Positions 19,730 through 27,948 of a DNA stretch of 64,000 nt are shown here, piece after piece. How positions within the stretch are numbered: the stretch's first letter is position 1; each line of letters starts with the position of its first letter. A model generated the notes under the pieces. That model saw only the letters and a program-made list of their open reading frames with translations, was not told the origin of the DNA and made no database searches. The position numbers and the translations under genes are program-made. Location: NCBI GenBank assembly GCA_018607905.1, contig JABBAP010000011.1, positions 1 through 64,000 on the forward strand, written 5' to 3'. This DNA is from Paracoccaceae bacterium (GTDB lineage Bacteria; Pseudomonadota; Alphaproteobacteria; Rhodobacterales; Rhodobacteraceae).

Positions 19730-20221
19730 CTACTCCACCACGCTCGCGTCCGTGCCATCCAAACGCGGTCCGCCACCATCTGTGACCAAACCAATGTTGC
19801 GAAATCCGCCCGCATTTAACGCGCCCATGACTTCCATGACCGTCGCGTAAGGCACCGATCCATCCGCACGCAAAAACACTTTGTCGTCTTCACGTTCCGC
19901 CGCAATCGCACGCAATTTCGGGATCAGCGTTGCGCGATCAATCTCGACCGTTTGCAAAACCAACCGCCCATCCGCGGCAATCGCAATCGCCAACGGCTCT
20001 TCTTGTTCGCTCGGCAATGATGTCGCCGCCGTTTTGGGCAGCTCGATCGGCACACCAACCGTCAACAACGGTGCCGCCACCATAAAGATGATCAGCAACA
20101 CCAGCATCACATCCACAAACGGCGTGACATTGATCTCGGCCATCGGCTTGCGTTTCCCGTGGCTACGGCGGCCCTTACGACCGCCCCCGCCACCACTGCT
20201 GCTAACTACACCTGCGCCCAT
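19730..20221 (-). CDS. tolR: Tol-Pal system protein TolR (ExbD family)
   Basis: A 163-residue protein. A short, Gly/Lys/Arg-rich N-terminal stretch comes before the single membrane segment at about 32-55, which contains the functional aspartate in the NVTPFVDVMLVLLIIFMV region. The periplasmic ExbD domain follows. TolR forms the proton channel with TolQ. It sits 2 bases after tolQ and 3 before tolA. The poly-Gly/Ser start (about residues 5-18) is longer than usual but is common in this order. Confidence 0.93.
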   Translation of the reverse strand: MGAGVVSSSGGGGGRKGRRSHGKRKPMAEINVTPFVDVMLVLLIIFMVAAPLLTVGVPIELPKTAATSLPSEQEEPLAIAIAADGRLVLQTVEIDRATLIPKLRAIAAEREDDKVFLRADGSVPYATVMEVMGALNAGGFRNIGLVTDGGGPRLDGTDASVVE

Positions 20222-20223
20222 GA

Positions 20224-20919
20224 TTAACTATCCAACTGGCGCGACAGGATCGTCGCAAATTCATCTGCGAAACTGTCATAGCCACTGATCAAACGATCCG
20301 CATCCGTGGACAATTTATTATAGAAAATAACCGCAGGGATCGCCGCAAGCAGACCGAGCGCGGTTGCAACCAACGCCTCTGCGATACCGGGCGCAACAAC
20401 AGCCAAATCGGTGTTTTGCTGAATTGCGATTTCTTCAAAGGCATTCTTGATGCCCCAAACCGTCCCGAACAGGCCAACAAACGGCGCAATCGCACCCACT
20501 GTCGCCAAAAACGTCAAACCATTGTTCAACTTCTCGCTCTCACGATTGATAGCCACATCCATCGAGCGATCCATCCGCGCCTGCGCACCGGCAATCAAAT
20601 TACCGTCGCTGCGATGCGATCTGCGCCATTCAACCATGCCCGCCGCGAAAATTCGTTCCGCGCCGCCCTTGGGTTCTGGCCCCAACCGATCAAACAGCTC
20701 ATCCAGCGGATCACCAGACCAAAACGCACGATCAAACCGCGCGCTGTCAGTTTTGGCCACACGATAGTTGATGAATTTCTGGATAATAATCCCCCAGCTC
20801 CAAACGCTGGCAAAGATCAGTATCAGCATCACGATCTTTACGGTGATCGTTGCTCTAAGGAACAGCGCAAGCATCGAAAAATCGATTTCTTGCACTGAAG
20901 CGAGTGTTTCAGTTTCCAT
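20224..20919 (-). CDS. tolQ: Tol-Pal system protein TolQ (MotA/ExbB family)
   Basis: A 231-residue inner-membrane protein with three membrane segments. The first spans about residues 14-45, and the pair in the second half carries the conserved GLFGTVWGIKNAFEEIA and IAEALVATALGLLAAIPAVI patterns of ExbB/TolQ. It forms the stator and proton path with TolR and powers TolA. It is the first gene of the tol set on this strand; ybgC is the next gene upstream across 129 bases. Confidence 0.94.
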   Translation of the reverse strand: METETLASVQEIDFSMLALFLRATITVKIVMLILIFASVWSWGIIIQKFINYRVAKTDSARFDRAFWSGDPLDELFDRLGPEPKGGAERIFAAGMVEWRRSHRSDGNLIAGAQARMDRSMDVAINRESEKLNNGLTFLATVGAIAPFVGLFGTVWGIKNAFEEIAIQQNTDLAVVAPGIAEALVATALGLLAAIPAVIFYNKLSTDADRLISGYDSFADEFATILSRQLDS

Positions 20920-21048
20920 GTGTCCGCCCGACTATTTTTAACGCTGCCTAATACCGCTGTTTGCCAGCGGCGTTTTTATTACGCTTAACATAGTCATTAG
21001 ACGCACAGAAAACTACGTTTCTTTGTCAACTAAGCGCTCAAATGTGCG

Positions 21049-21441
21049 TTAAAGCGCCAGTTGTGCGCGAATTTCTGCTGGCAGGCGCACAACACGCCCC
21101 GCGCCATTCATGCAAATCACTGTAATTTTTGAAGAAAACAGCATTTCATTGCCCCGCATCACATCTTGTTCAAACAGCAGCTTTGCGCCTGATAATTGTT
21201 GCAGTTTTGTAGCAATCAGCAGTTCATCATCCAGTTTCGCAGGCTTTAGATAGGTCGCATCCACGTGACGCACCGCAAATACCAGCCCATCTGCGTCTTT
21301 CATCGCGCCCTGATCAATCCCCGCTTCACGCACCATCGTGGAGCGCGCGCGTTCGATAAATTTCAGATAATTGGCGTAATACACGATCCCCGCAAGGTCT
21401 GTATCCTCGTAATACACGCGAACGCTAAACTCATGCGTCAT
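21049..21441 (-). CDS. ybgC: Acyl-CoA thioesterase YbgC, tol-associated
   Basis: A 130-residue hotdog-fold thioesterase. The motif YYEDTDLAGIVYYANYLKF near the N-terminus holds the active-site aspartate and the NYL that follows it in YbgC proteins, and RARSTMVREAG comes just after. YbgC hydrolyses short-chain acyl-CoA or acyl-ACP species and is almost always encoded before tolQ. Its start overlaps the stop of the preceding gene (21431) by 11 bases, so the two are probably translated together. Confidence 0.92.
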   Translation of the reverse strand: MTHEFSVRVYYEDTDLAGIVYYANYLKFIERARSTMVREAGIDQGAMKDADGLVFAVRHVDATYLKPAKLDDELLIATKLQQLSGAKLLFEQDVMRGNEMLFSSKITVICMNGAGRVVRLPAEIRAQLAL

Positions 21442-22087
21442 CTTCGATATCCGCCAGTAATTTCATTGCACGCGCCGAAACCCGCAGCGCATGGGCAGGG
21501 TCTTCCGTCGCGCTTGGTAACGCAGGATCATAGGCCGCCCGCACCACCGCCGCATATTCTGGTTTCACGATACAAAGGTTGTTCGACTTGATCGTCGCAA
21601 TCGGTGATTGGGTCGCAAACGCCGCCTCGCTGAAGGTCAGCAAGGATTGCAACGTCTCGCTGGTTCCGAGCGTCTGCAAAGACAACGCTTCGGTCGCTGC
21701 GTCCACACGGATCAGCACCACACACAACTGAATGGCGCCCGCTTTATCAAACCCGAACGTACGATACCGACTGGCCCCCTGATCCTTTAACGAGGCCACC
21801 ATTCGATCAAAATTCGGCAACAACTTATCAAGGTTGGGCACCTCCAACAGCTCATCCCACTCACGGCAGAAAAACCACATGAAATTTGCGCCCAACTCAG
21901 GATCGGTCTCGGCCAACGGCCCACCCGTGATCCCCACAGTCATAGAAATCGCGTCTTTCAAATGGGGCAAGCTCTCATCCCCAACCCCAAACACCACCGG
22001 CGCAATAGGCCGCCCCCACCGCGCAAAACGGTACGTCGTGTCAGAAGCAGTGAACAGCGGGGCAGGATCGTGCGTGATGTTTGTCAT
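21431..22087 (-). CDS. Conserved protein of unknown function, upstream of ybgC
   Basis: A 218-residue soluble protein with no signal peptide or membrane segment. The sequence contains a proline/glycine-rich N-terminal half (WGRPIAPVVFGVGDESL) and a long helical region with the segment NFMWFFCREWDELLEVPNL. I do not recognise a named family; similar proteins of unknown function sit beside the tol genes of other roseobacters as far as I recall. Codon use looks typical of the surrounding genes. The first 38 codons and start region are duplicated 721 bases upstream (see repeats). It overlaps ybgC. Confidence 0.75.
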   Translation of the reverse strand: MTNITHDPAPLFTASDTTYRFARWGRPIAPVVFGVGDESLPHLKDAISMTVGITGGPLAETDPELGANFMWFFCREWDELLEVPNLDKLLPNFDRMVASLKDQGASRYRTFGFDKAGAIQLCVVLIRVDAATEALSLQTLGTSETLQSLLTFSEAAFATQSPIATIKSNNLCIVKPEYAAVVRAAYDPALPSATEDPAHALRVSARAMKLLADIEDDA

Positions 22088-22099
22088 AAGGGGTATTTA
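21967..22099. repeat. Direct repeat copy A (5' end of intact gene)
   Basis: A 133-base block matches 22688-22820 without gaps at an offset of 721 bases; I count about 7-8 mismatches (near 94 percent identity). It covers the start codon, upstream bases and first about 40 codons of the unknown gene at 21431-22087. Confidence 0.9.
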
Positions 22100-22153
22100 A
22101 ACCTCCCGAACGCAGTTTTGAAGGCCCGAATGGACTGGAGTCAAAAACACTTT

Positions 22154-22684
22154 CTATTTTGATAGCCCAAGCACCACGACCCGCCAATAGTGGACGGGAA
22201 GGTACGACATAAGACACAAACCTTCCGACATGTCTAAAGAGGCCGTTTCTTCGTCATTCAGCTCATTCGCCCAAGGCTTATAAGCACCCGCAGAAAGCGC
22301 CCGCAGATACGCGCACTCTACGTTTGTCACCGCTATGGAGCGATCGACAGTTTGTTTGCGAAGATATTTTGTTAACTCTGTTACATCATCCGAAGTTTCA
22401 CCAGCGAATGCCTTCATCTTATCCAAAACCAACGAAACATTTTCTCGATGACATGCAGCCTCTTCAAGATGGTTTTGCAAAATACCATTCGAAAAATCAC
22501 TGCTAAAACAAGCGGCGCCAGTAATTTCGAAACAAACTTGTGCCTTCTCAATTGCAGTTTCATCAGTGACTTCGTGCAAACAATTCAAAGCTTCCTGAAC
22601 TGCGTTTTCCTGCGACATCGCTTTCCCTGGTGCCCAAACATTCGCTCCCAAAAGCAACACAATGAAAATTCTAATAAACTTCAT
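22154..22684 (-). CDS. Small secreted cysteine-containing protein, unknown
   Basis: A protein of 176 residues starting MKFIRIFIVLLLGAN, a clear signal peptide cut near AMS-Q. The mature part has about seven cysteines and a late segment NVECAYLRALSAG. The E-C-A motif slightly resembles DUF1311/LprI-type lysozyme inhibitors, but the family call is weak. The start lies inside the truncated duplicate at 22671-22808, so the gene appears to have been placed behind a borrowed 5' region. Base composition is more AT-rich than its neighbours, which suggests acquisition. Confidence 0.6.
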   Translation of the reverse strand: MKFIRIFIVLLLGANVWAPGKAMSQENAVQEALNCLHEVTDETAIEKAQVCFEITGAACFSSDFSNGILQNHLEEAACHRENVSLVLDKMKAFAGETSDDVTELTKYLRKQTVDRSIAVTNVECAYLRALSAGAYKPWANELNDEETASLDMSEGLCLMSYLPVHYWRVVVLGLSK

Positions 22685-22808
22685 GCGGCAAGCTCTCATC
22701 CTCAACCCCAAAAACCACCGGCGCAATAGGCCGCCCCCACCGCGCAAAACGATAAGTCGTGTCAGGAGCAGTAAACAGCGGGGCAGGATTGTGCGTGATG
22801 TTTGTCAT
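22671..22808 (-). pseudogene. Truncated 5' duplicate of the 21431-22087 gene
   Basis: An ATG at 22808 begins M-T-N-I-T-H-N-P-A-P-L-F, the same N-terminus as the intact gene at 22087. Similarity stops after about 40 codons (DESLPH), then four foreign codons (E-V-Y, stop) end the frame at 22671. It keeps the original start region, and may still be translated as a 45-residue leader overlapping the secreted-protein start at 22684. Confidence 0.8.
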
Positions 22809-22820
22809 AAGGGGTATTTA
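22688..22820. repeat. Direct repeat copy B (broken copy)
   Basis: Matches copy A at 21967-22099 at about 94 percent with no gaps. The edges are sharp on both sides: the match ends at GGGTATTTA on the right and at GGCAAGCTC on the left. The 588 bases between the copies hold the small secreted-protein gene. Confidence 0.9.
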
Positions 22821-22909
22821 GGCGGTTTAGGGGAGAGATTAAAGACGCACATGCCTCCACGTTGAAGAAAGCCTGTTTTGTCCGCTTTGCGCCCTTACAA
22901 ACATTGTAG

Positions 22910-23353
22910 TTAGAGTGTTTTTGACATGATCAAAGCATTCGCTTCTTCTCTTTGGAATCCACAGTTCACATAAAATTCCCGAGCGGTTGTCGTGCTTTCA
23001 AGCTGGCAACAGGGAACCTTGCGGGAGCGCAGTTCCTCTTCCATCGCGGCCACCATAGCTTTGCTTACGCCAGAAAAACGTGCGTCGGGGTGGACATAGT
23101 TCAACATGATTTTACCCTGCAAGCTTACCATGCCGACGCCAACAACCGTTTGATTTCTATCAGCAACTAAAACCAATACATCCTCGCGAGCGATCCAATC
23201 ATTCCAGGCCGCGACGGTCTTATTTCTAAGCCAGGCTTTGATCTCCTGCACGTCACCATCATGGTCTGCAAAGCACAGTTCAGAAATTGAGCGACGCAAA
23301 GTATTGATTGCAACTTCTGCGTCGGCTTCAGTGGCTCTCCTGATCTGTGTCAC
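22910..23353 (-). CDS. GNAT-family N-acetyltransferase, GTG start
   Basis: A 147-residue single-domain GNAT. It opens with TQIRRATEADAEVAINTL and contains the acetyl-CoA fold features NYVHPDARFSGVSKAMVAAMEEE (a variant of the Q/R-x-x-G-x-G/A loop) and a C-terminal TTAREFYVNCGFQRE, typical of the family. The substrate is unknown. The start is GTG at 23353; GAGGA lies 7 bases before it, which fixes the start. It is a single gene transcribed away from the GFA gene at 23543. Confidence 0.8.
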   Translation of the reverse strand: MTQIRRATEADAEVAINTLRRSISELCFADHDGDVQEIKAWLRNKTVAAWNDWIAREDVLVLVADRNQTVVGVGMVSLQGKIMLNYVHPDARFSGVSKAMVAAMEEELRSRKVPCCQLESTTTAREFYVNCGFQREEANALIMSKTL

Positions 23354-23542
23354 TATCGTATCCTCTTCATCAGGCCAAACATAGCAAGCCTAAAAATGCC
23401 TTCTGTTTTGCGCATTAAACCTCCCCCTCAAACAAATCCCCCCATTTGGACTTCACCACCCAACCTGATATCACCAATACCATTCATACACATGCAACCC
23501 AACACCATCATCCAAATTGCCCACACTCAAAGGATCAAAACC

Positions 23543-24349
23543 ATGACCAACCAAAACGCACCCTTTGAAGGCGGATGCGCCTGTGGATCCGTACGCTATG
23601 AAATGACTTCCAAGCCAATGATCGTTCACGGCTGCCACTGCCGTTGGTGCCAACGCGAAAGCGGCGGGGCGTTTGCCGTGAACGCCCTGATCGAAGCGGA
23701 TCGCGTCAAAGTCACCAAAGGCGAAGTCGTCGAAATTCACACCCCATCTCTCAGCGGTGTCGGCCAACGGTTCGCGCGCTGCCCAACGTGTCACGTCACC
23801 CTCTGGACAAACTACCTCGCCATGCGCGGTGGCTTGGGTGAAATCGTCCGCTTCATCCGCGTCGGCACGCTAGATGATCCCGATCCATTCGCCCCCGACG
23901 TGCATATCTTCACATCAACCAAACAGCCTTGGGTCGTTCTTCCACCCAATACCCCCGCATTTGAAGAGTATTTCAACATCAAAGACATCTGGTCACCCGA
24001 AAGCCTGAAACGCCGCGCTGTTCTTCATGAAATTGCGCGAACCCTAGCGCGCTTAGGGCGGGGCCCCTACCCGACAGTCGCCCGACAGCCGTTCAGGCCC
24101 GCCTGTTTAACGACACACCCGAGCTATTTGCACGATCTTTTGCGCGGATATTGCAGATTAGGAAACGGCTCAGGTTTGCCTGCCGCAACGGCCTTCGCAT
24201 TCGTCCGTTTTCGGGCCCTTTTGCAGGATCGCCCACAATCATCATATCGGCTGTTTTCTCTTGGCGGTGGCAGCTGCGCTAGAATGGAATTGTCCAATTT
24301 CTCGCCAATGGCCAAAAACCGCGGCTTTCCATTGGCATCTTTTGGATAA
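23543..24349 (+). CDS. GFA-family zinc protein with an abnormal run-on C-terminus
   Basis: Residues 1-155 are a normal GFA (glutathione-dependent formaldehyde-activating-like) domain: CACGSVRY, HCRWCQRESGG and ARCPTCHVTLW supply the zinc-binding cysteines. Family members usually stop near residue 150-160. Here the frame runs on to residue 268 through sequence that is antisense to the next gene and shows no domain. A stop (TAG at 24045-24047) lies in another frame just after the domain, and a one-base shift near 24011 would give a normal end, so a frameshift (real or a sequence error) is likely. Start at 23543 (M-T-N-Q-N-A) is preferred over the upstream ATG at 23396. Confidence 0.6.
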   Translation: MTNQNAPFEGGCACGSVRYEMTSKPMIVHGCHCRWCQRESGGAFAVNALIEADRVKVTKGEVVEIHTPSLSGVGQRFARCPTCHVTLWTNYLAMRGGLGEIVRFIRVGTLDDPDPFAPDVHIFTSTKQPWVVLPPNTPAFEEYFNIKDIWSPESLKRRAVLHEIARTLARLGRGPYPTVARQPFRPACLTTHPSYLHDLLRGYCRLGNGSGLPAATAFAFVRFRALLQDRPQSSYRLFSLGGGSCARMELSNFSPMAKNRGFPLASFG

Positions 24350-24746
24350 AGATTGATCAGCTTTTTGTTCAATCGTTTGTTGCGTTTGTTTTTCTGCAAA
24401 TGCAATCGGCGTTCATAAATTTCATACCCCGCCATCGCCGCGCCTCTATCGCAATGGCACTTTTCTTCTCGCTCGATCGCAGCACTTGCAGATTTCCCAA
24501 CCGAACGCGCCAATTTACGCGCTGCACCGCCAGCGATCACTGATTTCGACGTTGCAATGACCGTTAACCCACTGGCCTTAAGCGAGCCTACCGTCAGCTC
24601 AATTTAGCGCGATTCTTGGCAATAAGTTGCGTTTCAGACGCCATTTTCCGGACATCAATTACGGTGTCAGCGCCGTAAACCGGCACAGAAAACAAGCCGA
24701 TTGCCCAAGCGGTGATCGCACCACACAAAATAGATTTTAATTGCAT
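24124..24746 (-). pseudogene. Secreted protein gene interrupted by a frameshift
   Basis: An ATG at 24746 starts MQLKSILCGAITAWAIGLF, a clear signal peptide ending VYGA-D, and the frame stops after 49 residues at 24599. A second frame continues the same coding quality: I-E-L-T-V-G-S-L-K-A-S-G-L-T onward for about 160 residues, rich in Lys/Arg, to a stop at 24124. Adding one A to the AAA run at 24603-24605 would join them as a 207-residue secreted protein. The product is unrecognised. It could be a real pseudogene, a slippage site, or a sequencing error. The 3' part overlaps the GFA run-on. Confidence 0.55.
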
Positions 24747-24891
24747 TAATAAGATCCTATCCCAATTTTCATCTTACTATGGTCTTACAATCAATATGTC
24801 ATCGCCAAAATCCTATGTTGGATACAGCAAAATAGAAGATGTAGGTGTTGTTTGGGAAAAGTGCTGGTTTTGACTTCACGCCCAAAAACCC

Positions 24892-25938
24892 TCACCCCTC
24901 AAACAAATCCCCACGCAACACAACCTTGGGCGCGGCCATCCCCAGATGCGTCCACGCCTTTGCCGCCAACATCCGCCCACGGGGCGTCCTTTGGATCAGC
25001 CCCTGCTGCAATAAATACGGCTCAATCACTTCCTCAACTGCATCGCGCGCCTCGCTTAACGCCGCACACATCGTCTCAACCCCAACAGGCCCGCCTGCGT
25101 AATTCTCTGCGATCATCCGCAAATACCGCCGATCCGCACCGTCCAGCCCCAGATGATCCACACCCAGCCGCGTCAGCGAACTATCCGCCAAGCTTTGCGT
25201 GACCGTCCCATCCCCTTCAACAACCGCGAAATCCACCACACGGCGCAGCAACCGCCCCGCGATCCGCGGCGTACCCCGCGCCCGTTTCGCAATCTCCATC
25301 GCGCCATCAGGCGTACAGGCCGCCCCCATCAAACGCGCACCCCGTTCCACAATCGAAACCAACTCAGGCACCGTGTAAAACTCCAACCGCGTCGGAATCC
25401 CGAACCGATCACGCAGCGGCGTCGTCAACAACCCCAACCGCGTCGTGGCCCCCACCAACGTAAACGGCTGCAAATCAATGCGAACAGTGCGCGCCGCTGG
25501 CCCCTCACCAATCACCAAATCCAGCTCAAAATCCTCCAACGCTGGATACAAAATTTCCTCAACCGCAGGGCTAAGTCGGTGAATTTCGTCAATAAACAGC
25601 ACATCCCGCTCATCCAAATTCGTCAAGATCGCCGCCAAATCCCCAGCCTTCGCCAGCACAGGGCCAGAGGTCATGCGAAAATTGACCCCCAACTCCTTAC
25701 TGATAATCTGCGCCAAAGTCGTTTTGCCCAATCCAGGTGGCCCATAAAACAATGTATGATCCATCGCTTGGCCGCGCATCTTCGCACTCTCGATAAACAC
25801 CTTCAGATTGGCCCGCGCCGCCGATTGGCCAGTAAACTCCGCCAAAGATTGCGGCCGCAAAGCCCGATCAAAATCTTCAGGCTTGCCCGCCGCGCGCACA
25901 TCAGAACCGTCCTCAAATTCGCTCACAACACGTCCCAC
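24892..25938 (-). CDS. ruvB: Holliday junction branch migration ATPase RuvB
   Basis: A 348-residue AAA+ motor. Walker [13 protein letters not shown] is near residues 67-78, Walker B FIDEIHRL near 115, sensor 1 GATTRLG near 164, and the C-terminal winged helix ends KAWTHLGMA. RuvB drives branch migration of Holliday junctions with RuvA. It closes the ruvC-ruvA-ruvB set on the minus strand, 41 bases after ruvA. Confidence 0.96.
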   Translation of the reverse strand: MGRVVSEFEDGSDVRAAGKPEDFDRALRPQSLAEFTGQSAARANLKVFIESAKMRGQAMDHTLFYGPPGLGKTTLAQIISKELGVNFRMTSGPVLAKAGDLAAILTNLDERDVLFIDEIHRLSPAVEEILYPALEDFELDLVIGEGPAARTVRIDLQPFTLVGATTRLGLLTTPLRDRFGIPTRLEFYTVPELVSIVERGARLMGAACTPDGAMEIAKRARGTPRIAGRLLRRVVDFAVVEGDGTVTQSLADSSLTRLGVDHLGLDGADRRYLRMIAENYAGGPVGVETMCAALSEARDAVEEVIEPYLLQQGLIQRTPRGRMLAAKAWTHLGMAAPKVVLRGDLFEG

Positions 25939-25979
25939 ATTTCTTCTGGCCTAAAATATCCGAATCCCAACACCTCAGC

Positions 25980-26666
25980 CTACCCTTTCGGTGCCAACAA
26001 CCGCAGTGCCGCTTTGATCAGCGCACCACTATCCGCATTTGGCGCCTCACCCGATGCTTGTGCAACCGCACTTGCCGCATCTCCGTGTCCATAGCCTAAA
26101 TTCACCAGCGCCGACAGCGCATCCGCCTGCGCACCCGCTGCAACAGCGCCCGATGATGGCCCTGCACTGGATGCAACACTTGTGGGCGCTGCCATCGGGG
26201 GATCAATCACCACGTCATCATCCGCCTCAACCACTTCAGCCCCCTGCGCCCCCATCGCAATCACCGATGCCGCTTTGTCTTTCAACTCCACCACAATGCG
26301 CTGCGCCAATTTTGGCCCTACACCGGGTGCCGCCTTGATCGCAGGCACATCGCCCAGCGTAATCGCACGGCTCACACCATCCACACCCAACGTGCCAGCA
26401 ATCGCCAACCCAACCTTTGCGCCAACGCCCTGCACGCTCGTTAGCAAGCGATGCCATTCCTTTTCGCCCAGCGTCAGAAACCCGAACAACTGTAAATTAT
26501 CCTCACGCACCAGCAAATCGGTATACAGCGCCACAATGCCGCCCTTGGGCGCAATCGCACTTAGCGTGCGCTCGGAACAATACACCAAATACCCAACGCC
26601 CTGCACATCGACCAACACGTGATCTGCGGCCTTGTAATCCACCCGTCCTGTGATTTTCCCGATCAT
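25980..26666 (-). CDS. ruvA: Holliday junction DNA-binding protein RuvA
   Basis: About 228 residues. [20 protein letters not shown] is the oligomerisation domain, followed by two helix-hairpin-helix motifs ([12 protein letters not shown] and [11 protein letters not shown]). Domain III (UBA-like, last about 50 residues, [18 protein letters not shown]) contacts RuvB, after an Ala/Asp/Val-rich linker of about 40 residues. The ATG at 26666 is preferred over the upstream frame, since it overlaps the ruvC stop by 4 bases and gives the family N-terminus. Confidence 0.95.
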   Translation of the reverse strand: MIGKITGRVDYKAADHVLVDVQGVGYLVYCSERTLSAIAPKGGIVALYTDLLVREDNLQLFGFLTLGEKEWHRLLTSVQGVGAKVGLAIAGTLGVDGVSRAITLGDVPAIKAAPGVGPKLAQRIVVELKDKAASVIAMGAQGAEVVEADDDVVIDPPMAAPTSVASSAGPSSGAVAAGAQADALSALVNLGYGHGDAASAVAQASGEAPNADSGALIKAALRLLAPKG

Positions 26667-27184
26667 GCCGCGCCCCTTTGTTGATCTGCTTTTGCCAATG
26701 CCGCGTCCAACCGCCCTGAAAACCGCGCGTGATGGGCATGACACAGCGCAATCGCCAGCGCATCCGTTGCATCTGGTCCCGCGGGCTCCACACCTTTTAA
26801 CTGCATCTTCACCATGTGCAGCACTTGGTTTTTATCCGCATGCCCCACACCCACAACGACCTTCTTCACCGCGTTGGGCGCATATTCTGCCACCGCCAGC
26901 CCGTGTTGCGCTGGCACCAACATGCAAATCCCACGCGCTTGGCCCAACTTCAAACTGCCTGCGCCATCTTTGTTCACAAAGGTCTGCTCAACGGCGGCTG
27001 TCTCTGGCCTGTGCTCAATCATCACCACATCCAATTGCGTGTGCAGGCTCAACAACCGCTGCGCCAAATCACCGACACCCGATTTACACACCCCATTGGC
27101 CACATGCGTCACCTTCGAACCCTCAACATCCACGATCCCCCAACCGAGGTTTCGCAGCCCTGGATCAATCCCAATTACCCGCAT
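26663..27184 (-). CDS. ruvC: Crossover junction endodeoxyribonuclease RuvC
   Basis: A 173-residue RNase-H-fold resolvase. The first catalytic Asp is in [13 protein letters not shown] (Asp7). The acidic pair follows near Glu65 ([17 protein letters not shown]) and the C-terminal [13 protein letters not shown] holds the last aspartate. RuvC cleaves Holliday junctions with the RuvAB complex. It overlaps ruvA by 4 bases and is the first gene of the set; its length is normal. Confidence 0.95.
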   Translation of the reverse strand: MRVIGIDPGLRNLGWGIVDVEGSKVTHVANGVCKSGVGDLAQRLLSLHTQLDVVMIEHRPETAAVEQTFVNKDGAGSLKLGQARGICMLVPAQHGLAVAEYAPNAVKKVVVGVGHADKNQVLHMVKMQLKGVEPAGPDATDALAIALCHAHHARFSGRLDAALAKADQQRGAA

Positions 27185-27219
27185 GCCTGTTCGCCACCTT
27201 TTAAGTGCTTATTACTTTG

Positions 27220-27459
27220 TTAACCACGGCGTAGCACGAAAGGTGAACATTCAAAAGGAATTTGTTCAAAGAGCCTATTCACAAAAAACGGCCCCATCGC
27301 CGATAACGCAGACGCAACTTTTTCCGAGGCCATGTGATTCTGCGAAAATCCATGCAACATCAGCACCGGCGCGCCATTTCCGCCCACATGAACCGCGATT
27401 TTCGCCCGATCCACAGCCACAAACTGTTGCTTAAATCCCTCAATTCCAATGATCGGCAA
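27220..27459 (-). pseudogene. Truncated alpha/beta hydrolase (dehalogenase-like)
   Basis: The first about 53 residues, with FVAVDRAKIAVHVGGNGAPV then LMLHGFSQNHMASEKVASAL, match the N-terminal strand-loop of fluoroacetate or haloalkane dehalogenase-type alpha/beta hydrolases, including the H-G oxyanion-hole element. After that the protein diverges and stops at residue 79, so the nucleophile, acid and histidine of the catalytic triad are missing. It is a remnant of a gene about 280-300 residues long. It lies immediately upstream of ruvC. Confidence 0.65.
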
Positions 27460-27628
27460 CCTTCTGTCAAAACCTGACCATAGGTAAGCTTTTTAAATGT
27501 GGCAGATCAAGCGACCTAAATACGACACGTCATCCTGATAAATCGCCGTTTTACAAGCAATTAACCATCAAAAACGACCCCATGAGCGAGCTATGCAATT
27601 ACTTCATTTCGGGTATGCAAATTCAGCA

Positions 27629-27657
27629 TTTGAAACCCGACAAACTCCCACCTAAAT
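27629..27657 (+). promoter_or_regulatory. RpoH-like promoter of the first DUF1127 unit
   Basis: TTTGAA (27629-27634) and CCTAAAT (27651-27657) are separated by 16 bases, a fair match to the sigma-32 pattern CTTGAA / CCCATNT. Initiation would be about 65 bases before the DUF1127 start. A similar pair sits before the second DUF1127 gene, which strengthens the case. Confidence 0.45.
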
Positions 27658-27729
27658 GATCCTCAACAACCGACGTAAACACGTCAGAAACCATGCGCTC
27701 CTAGCGCCTCAAGACTAAGGAATATGAAG

Positions 27730-27939
27730 ATGGCTTTGGCTCCAAACACACGCACAGCACCATTCGGCGCGATTACAACATTGAACCTGATCAACATGTT
27801 CGAAGGCGCAGTGAAATCCGTTTCCGACTGGAACGCGAAACGCAAAACACACAACATCCTGTCCTCATTGACAGACCGCGAATTGGCAGACATCGGCTTG
27901 TCACGTGGTGACCTGCACGACATGCCTACAAAATTCTAA
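27730..27939 (+). CDS. DUF1127 small basic protein, CcaF1-like
   Basis: A protein of 69 residues. The C-terminal half NILSSLTDRELADIGLSRGDLHDM is the DUF1127 motif (L-x-x-L-x-D-x-x-L-x-D-I-G-L-x-R-x-x-I). In Rhodobacter sphaeroides the DUF1127 protein CcaF1 is an RNA-binding protein encoded directly upstream of CcsR small RNAs and made under stress sigma factors. The same layout is seen here: hairpins with CCTCCC loops follow 10 bases after the stop. The AAGG ribosome site favours the ATG at 27730 rather than the one at 27724. RNA binding here is by family inference. Confidence 0.8.
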   Translation: MALAPNTRTAPFGAITTLNLINMFEGAVKSVSDWNAKRKTHNILSSLTDRELADIGLSRGDLHDMPTKF

Positions 27940-27948
27940 TACCTAATT

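Noticed and set aside
22154-22820. Insertion sequence or transposon
   Set aside because: No transposase and no terminal inverted repeats; the flanking repeats are copies of a host gene start, not short target duplications.
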